DNA of 33,242 nt from an uncultured bacterium. Its GTDB lineage: Bacteria > Bacillota_I > Bacilli_A > RF39 > UBA660. Within the stretch, counting starts at the first letter, position 1; each line of letters opens with the position of its first letter. Location of the stretch: NCBI GenBank assembly GCA_949296705.1, contig CASFOW010000077.1, positions 1-33,242 of the forward strand, read 5' to 3'. The position numbers and the translations under genes were made by a program. Shown here piece by piece: positions 32,873-33,242 of this stretch. The notes under the pieces were generated by a model. That model was given only the letters and a program-made list of their open reading frames with translations, was not told where the DNA came from and searched no databases.

Positions 32873-33242
32873 AGGCGTTGTCCAAAAATGAAAGTTACAA
32901 TTTTTAAATTAATGGGGTGATTAGAATACTCCATTTTTTTAACAAATTATTTCTATGAATGTTAACACCTTCATAATTATTCATGACTTCTTTTGTATAT
33001 TTGACCCCCTTTGGATATTCTTTGGTAATATATTTTACTTTTGCTTTTACGTTTTTCCAAGTAAGCGAAGACATTACTTTATTACATATATTATTGCTTA
33101 ATAGTAACATCCCATTCCACATTCTTTCTAATCTTGCCCATAATCTTTCTATAGGATTATATTTAGAATGATATGGTGGATAATAAACTAATTCGATTTC
33201 TATTTGATATTTATCAGATAAATCAACAAGTGATTTTAAAAA
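32873..33242 (-). mobile_element. ISAzo13-type insertion sequence, 3' end, cut by the window edge
   Basis: The element's transposase end and short 3' flank abut the truncated ATPase. The boundary lies between about 32860 and 32885 (minus strand GGACAACGCC); the terminal repeat and target duplication cannot be verified because the other end is beyond 33242. Confidence 0.7.
32904..33242 (-). CDS. ISAzo13-family DDE transposase, C-terminal part
   Basis: 113 codons open to the window edge, so the gene is partial at its 5' end. Reads DKYQIEIELVYYPPYHSKYN, PIERLWARLERMWNG, MSSLTWKNVKAKV, GVKYTKEVMNN and ends KKWSILITPLI. The YPPYHSKYNPIER block carries the last acidic residue (E) of the DDE triad; the following WNG, TWK and Y-x-x-G-V-K motifs match the ISAzo13 (DDE_Tnp_ISAZ013) family as I recall it, with IS630-like families less good. 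Ends TAA at 32904. Confidence 0.8.
   Translation of the reverse strand, partial: FLKSLVDLSDKYQIEIELVYYPPYHSKYNPIERLWARLERMWNGMLLLSNNICNKVMSSLTWKNVKAKVKYITKEYPKGVKYTKEVMNNYEGVNIHRNNLLKKWSILITPLI

Overview
The window is AT-rich (roughly 30% GC by eye) and reads as chromosome from a low-GC Gram-positive bacterium of the Bacilli/Mollicutes neighbourhood, probably an uncultured gut-type lineage. Reasons: strong AGGAGG-type ribosome sites, a T-box leader, a GreA/trigger factor/LonA core, and a BspA-like (DUF285) surface protein of the kind common in Mycoplasma relatives. The genetic code is standard. Tryptophan is written TGG throughout intact genes, and TAA and TAG clearly terminate genes. Almost every gene is on the minus strand; the one plus-strand gene I support is a 73-aa membrane protein at 12090-12311. 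No rRNA, tRNA or CRISPR array was seen.

Layout (coordinates ascending; minus-strand transcription runs right to left). 118-6935: a seven-gene operon behind a MerR-type promoter. In transcription order it encodes a MerR regulator, a soluble VirD4/TraG-like ATPase, a radical SAM/SPASM enzyme, a zinc-ribbon protein, two mutually related proteins of unknown function (one membrane anchored) and a SWIM zinc-finger protein. This is the best candidate for an undescribed system. 7058-7773: a frameshifted PP-loop ATPase. 7915-11814: a valine T-box transcription unit holding an HD hydrolase, a small gene broken by an amber codon, and an archaeal-type valyl-tRNA synthetase. 12316-14170: a spore-coat pair resembling ysxE and spoVID behind a possible sigma-E promoter. 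14216-16392: a broken DUF285-repeat surface protein. 16439-21017: lonA with a small downstream gene, and tig. 21030-21480: decayed coding sequence. 21516-24408: greA, a dGTPase-like HD protein and a frameshifted YhcG (DUF1016) nuclease. 24569-27869: an ABC-F ATPase, a coiled-coil protein and a GNAT acetyltransferase. 27893-31798: a five-gene operon (DedA-like, RmuC, a DUF2238-like membrane protein, a small membrane protein, a secreted cysteine-rich protein). 31941-33242: a DUF4143 ATPase remnant cut by an ISAzo13-type insertion sequence that runs off the window.

The order tig - lonA - spoVID - ysxE - valS matches the order of these genes in Bacillus subtilis, with intervening genes lost or replaced. 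This supports the spore-gene calls and implies a spore-forming ancestor, perhaps a spore-forming organism. At least six loci carry stop codons, frameshifts or truncation. Some may be assembly errors at homopolymers, but the IS truncation and the multiply decayed segment suggest real gene loss.
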